Source: Bacillota bacterium
Lineage (GTDB): Bacteria; Bacillota; Clostridia; Christensenellales; CAG-138
Reading direction: 5' to 3'
NCBI GenBank assembly: GCA_023395595.1
Contig: JAEWYO010000046.1
Coordinates: forward strand, 1 to 31,458
DNA: 31,458 nucleotides
In this document: positions 29,998 to 31,458 of the stretch, one piece after another
How positions within the stretch are numbered: the stretch's first letter is position 1
How the letters are laid out: each line of letters opens with the position of its first letter
Notes under the pieces: generated by a model
The model's input: only the letters and a program-made list of their open reading frames with translations
Told to the model about the DNA's origin: nothing
Databases searched by the model: none
Program-made: the position numbers and the translations under genes

Positions 29998-31352
29998 AAC
30001 ACATCCGCGCAAAGCTCCTGCTTGCGTTCTTTGGCATGGCGGCTCTTGCCGTCGCGCTGATTTGGCTGGTGCAGGCTGTGTTTTTAAGCGACAGCTATCT
30101 CAATCAGCGGGTCAAAAGCATCGACTCCGCCGTCTCCGGCTTCTCTGTTTCGGCGCAGAGCGACTATACCGCGCTGGAGAGCGCGCTCAACGTGAGCCTG
30201 CTTGCGGTCAACGACGCGGGCAGCGTCGTCTACCAATCGGACGGGCTACCGATGCGCGGACAGCTCGTCAAGCGCGTTCCGGAGCTGTTGCAGGCGGCGG
30301 GCGGTGACGCGAAGCTTTTGCAGAGTGAGACCGAGCAATCCCGAAATGCTGTTCTGGTGCGGTCGGTCGAGGGCGGCACGCTGCTGATCGTGTTTTCGAT
30401 GGTGGACGTTTCGGAAGCGTCCCGCGTGCTGTTGCAGCAACTTTGGGTGATCACCACCGTGCTGCTGGTTGCCGCGCTCTTTCTCGCACTGCTGCTCTCA
30501 CGCAAGTTTTCTCGTCCGGTCGTCGCTGTTACCAACGCAGCCAAGCGCATGGCGGCGGGCGACTATTCGGTGAAGACGCTCGTCACCACGCGGGACGAGA
30601 TCGGGCAACTCACGCAGGCGCTCAATGAGCTTGGCGACGAGTTGGGTAAGGTGGAGGAGCTGCGGCGAGAGCTGATTGCAAACGTGTCGCATGAGTTGCG
30701 CGCGCCACTTTCCATCATTCGCGGCTATGCCGAGACCGTGCGGGACGTGACATGGCCAATCGAGGAGAAGCGCACCGGACAGCTCAACGCAATCGTGGAA
30801 GAATCCGCGCGGCTGGGTAGCCTCGTGAGCGATATTCTGGACTATTCCAAGCTTCAATCCGGCACCCAGAGCATGCAGCAGGAGTTGTTTTCGGGACAGG
30901 ATACTCTCCAAGAAATTGTCAAGCGGTTTGCGCTTGGGGCGGGAGAGCGGAAGATTGCGCTGGAGCTGCGTTGCGATTCGGGGGAGATTTGGTTTGACCG
31001 CGGGCAGTTTGTACAGGTGGTGAGCAATCTGCTCGACAACGCCGTGCGCCACGCGCGGGAAGGCTCTCGCGTTCTGGTGCGCGGGGAATGGATGGACAAG
31101 AAATTGCGTATCTCAGTGGAGAATGCGGGCGATCCCATCCCGCCGGACGAGCTGCCGAAGATTTGGGATCGCTACCATCGCGCACTGAAGCAGGGCGAAG
31201 CGGGCGGCCTCGGCACCGGTCTGGGGCTAGCCATCGTGAAGAGCATTCTCGAACGACACGGCGTTGCCTATGGCGCACAGAGCGATGCACAGAAAACCGT
31301 GTTTTGGTTTGAAACGGTGGAATGCAAAGAGAACGAACACGTGCGAATTTAA
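29994..31352 (+). CDS. Sensor histidine kinase
   Basis: 452 aa. Membrane spans lie at about residues 8-30 and 150-168, bracketing an extracytoplasmic sensor of about 120 residues that I do not recognise. A HAMP domain follows, then the dimerisation helix with phospho-acceptor His233 (NVSHELRAPLSIIRGYAE). The ATPase domain has N box NLLDNAVRHA, G1 region DRYHRA and G2 GTGLGLAIVKSI. GGAGGT is 6-7 nt before the ATG. It is co-translated with the response regulator upstream. The stimulus is unknown. Confidence 0.95.
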   Translation: MKHIRAKLLLAFFGMAALAVALIWLVQAVFLSDSYLNQRVKSIDSAVSGFSVSAQSDYTALESALNVSLLAVNDAGSVVYQSDGLPMRGQLVKRVPELLQAAGGDAKLLQSETEQSRNAVLVRSVEGGTLLIVFSMVDVSEASRVLLQQLWVITTVLLVAALFLALLLSRKFSRPVVAVTNAAKRMAAGDYSVKTLVTTRDEIGQLTQALNELGDELGKVEELRRELIANVSHELRAPLSIIRGYAETVRDVTWPIEEKRTGQLNAIVEESARLGSLVSDILDYSKLQSGTQSMQQELFSGQDTLQEIVKRFALGAGERKIALELRCDSGEIWFDRGQFVQVVSNLLDNAVRHAREGSRVLVRGEWMDKKLRISVENAGDPIPPDELPKIWDRYHRALKQGEAGGLGTGLGLAIVKSILERHGVAYGAQSDAQKTVFWFETVECKENEHVRI

Positions 31353-31360
31353 TCAACAAC

Positions 31361-31404
31361 CCAGAAACAAGAGCTCCGGCGTTAGCCGGAGCTCTTGTTT
31401 CTGG
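31361..31404. terminator. Perfect 20-bp hairpin ending the two-component operon
   Basis: Bases 31361-31380 and 31385-31404 are exact complements with a GTTA loop. The stem itself ends in GTTTCTGG instead of a T-run, so in either direction it is at best a weak intrinsic terminator by sequence, though the length makes it very stable. It lies 8 bp after the kinase stop, between probably convergent genes. Confidence 0.7.
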
Positions 31405-31412
31405 TGTCGGGT

Positions 31413-31458
31413 TCAGTCAAAGAGTTGATGCTTGAAATCGCTCAACCCAAGACCCATC
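31413..31458 (-). CDS. Possible C-terminus of a convergent gene, cut by the window
   Basis: On the minus strand the frame reads MGLGLSDFKHQLFD and then TGA. It ends just before the shared hairpin, as a convergent gene would. Too short to identify, and the reading frame is a guess among the alternatives. Confidence 0.3.
   Translation of the reverse strand, partial: MGLGLSDFKHQLFD

Noticed and set aside
1..31458. CRISPR array, tRNA, rRNA, prophage or defence genes
   Set aside because: No spaced direct repeats, cloverleaf sequences, rRNA signatures, integrase or nuclease genes were recognised in the window.

Overview
The window looks like chromosome from a moderately GC-rich member of the Bacillota, class Clostridia. 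The clues are strong AGGAGG-type ribosome binding sites, TTG and GTG starts, sigma-A promoters, many intrinsic terminators, lipoproteins, a lysine riboswitch and the gene families themselves. It carries no rRNA, tRNA, CRISPR array, phage or transposase gene. Nearly all genes are ordinary housekeeping or transport functions.

Layout. 1-2903: the 3' part of a lysine riboswitch with two terminator hairpins, then a three-gene polar amino acid ABC importer (lipoprotein, permease, ATPase), so probably a lysine importer. 3055-5560: a single-gene unit encoding a membrane sensor that fuses a periplasmic-binding-type domain, PAS, GGDEF and HD-GYP (cyclic-di-GMP turnover). 5529-6304: an AT-rich orphan gene enclosed by two copies of a 29-bp terminator repeat. 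6314-10545: a MarR regulator and a heterodimeric multidrug-type ABC exporter. 10621-11698: a nucleoside deaminase and an ACT-domain protein. 11722-17353: the livKHMGF branched-chain amino acid importer on the minus strand from a perfect consensus promoter, followed by a cytidylate-kinase-like gene. 17714-18186: a small metal-dependent glyoxalase-type protein. 18197-20516: an IMP dehydrogenase of the Tritrichomonas foetus type, followed by a membrane-anchored gluzincin peptidase. 20600-21654: a cluster of TTCAGC half-sites and a divergent IclR regulator. 21905-26732: the moxR / DUF58 / transglutaminase operon. 26837-28966: a flavodoxin-fold reductase and an MFS exporter. 28966-29126: a 161-bp MITE-like inverted-repeat element. 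29320-31404: an OmpR-type response regulator and histidine kinase ending at a perfect 20-bp hairpin. The last 46 bp look like the end of a convergent gene.

The main themes are amino acid uptake (a lysine and a branched-chain system, plus an amino-acid-type sensor feeding c-di-GMP) and envelope or stress functions (exporters, TgpA-like transglutaminase, two-component system). I do not see a clearly new multi-gene system. The observations most worth a second look are the T. foetus-type IMPDH with its TTCAGC operator cluster and IclR neighbour, the orphan gene bounded by duplicated terminators, the MITE-like element fused to the MFS stop codon, and the I-site-less GGDEF/HD-GYP sensor next to a lysine importer.
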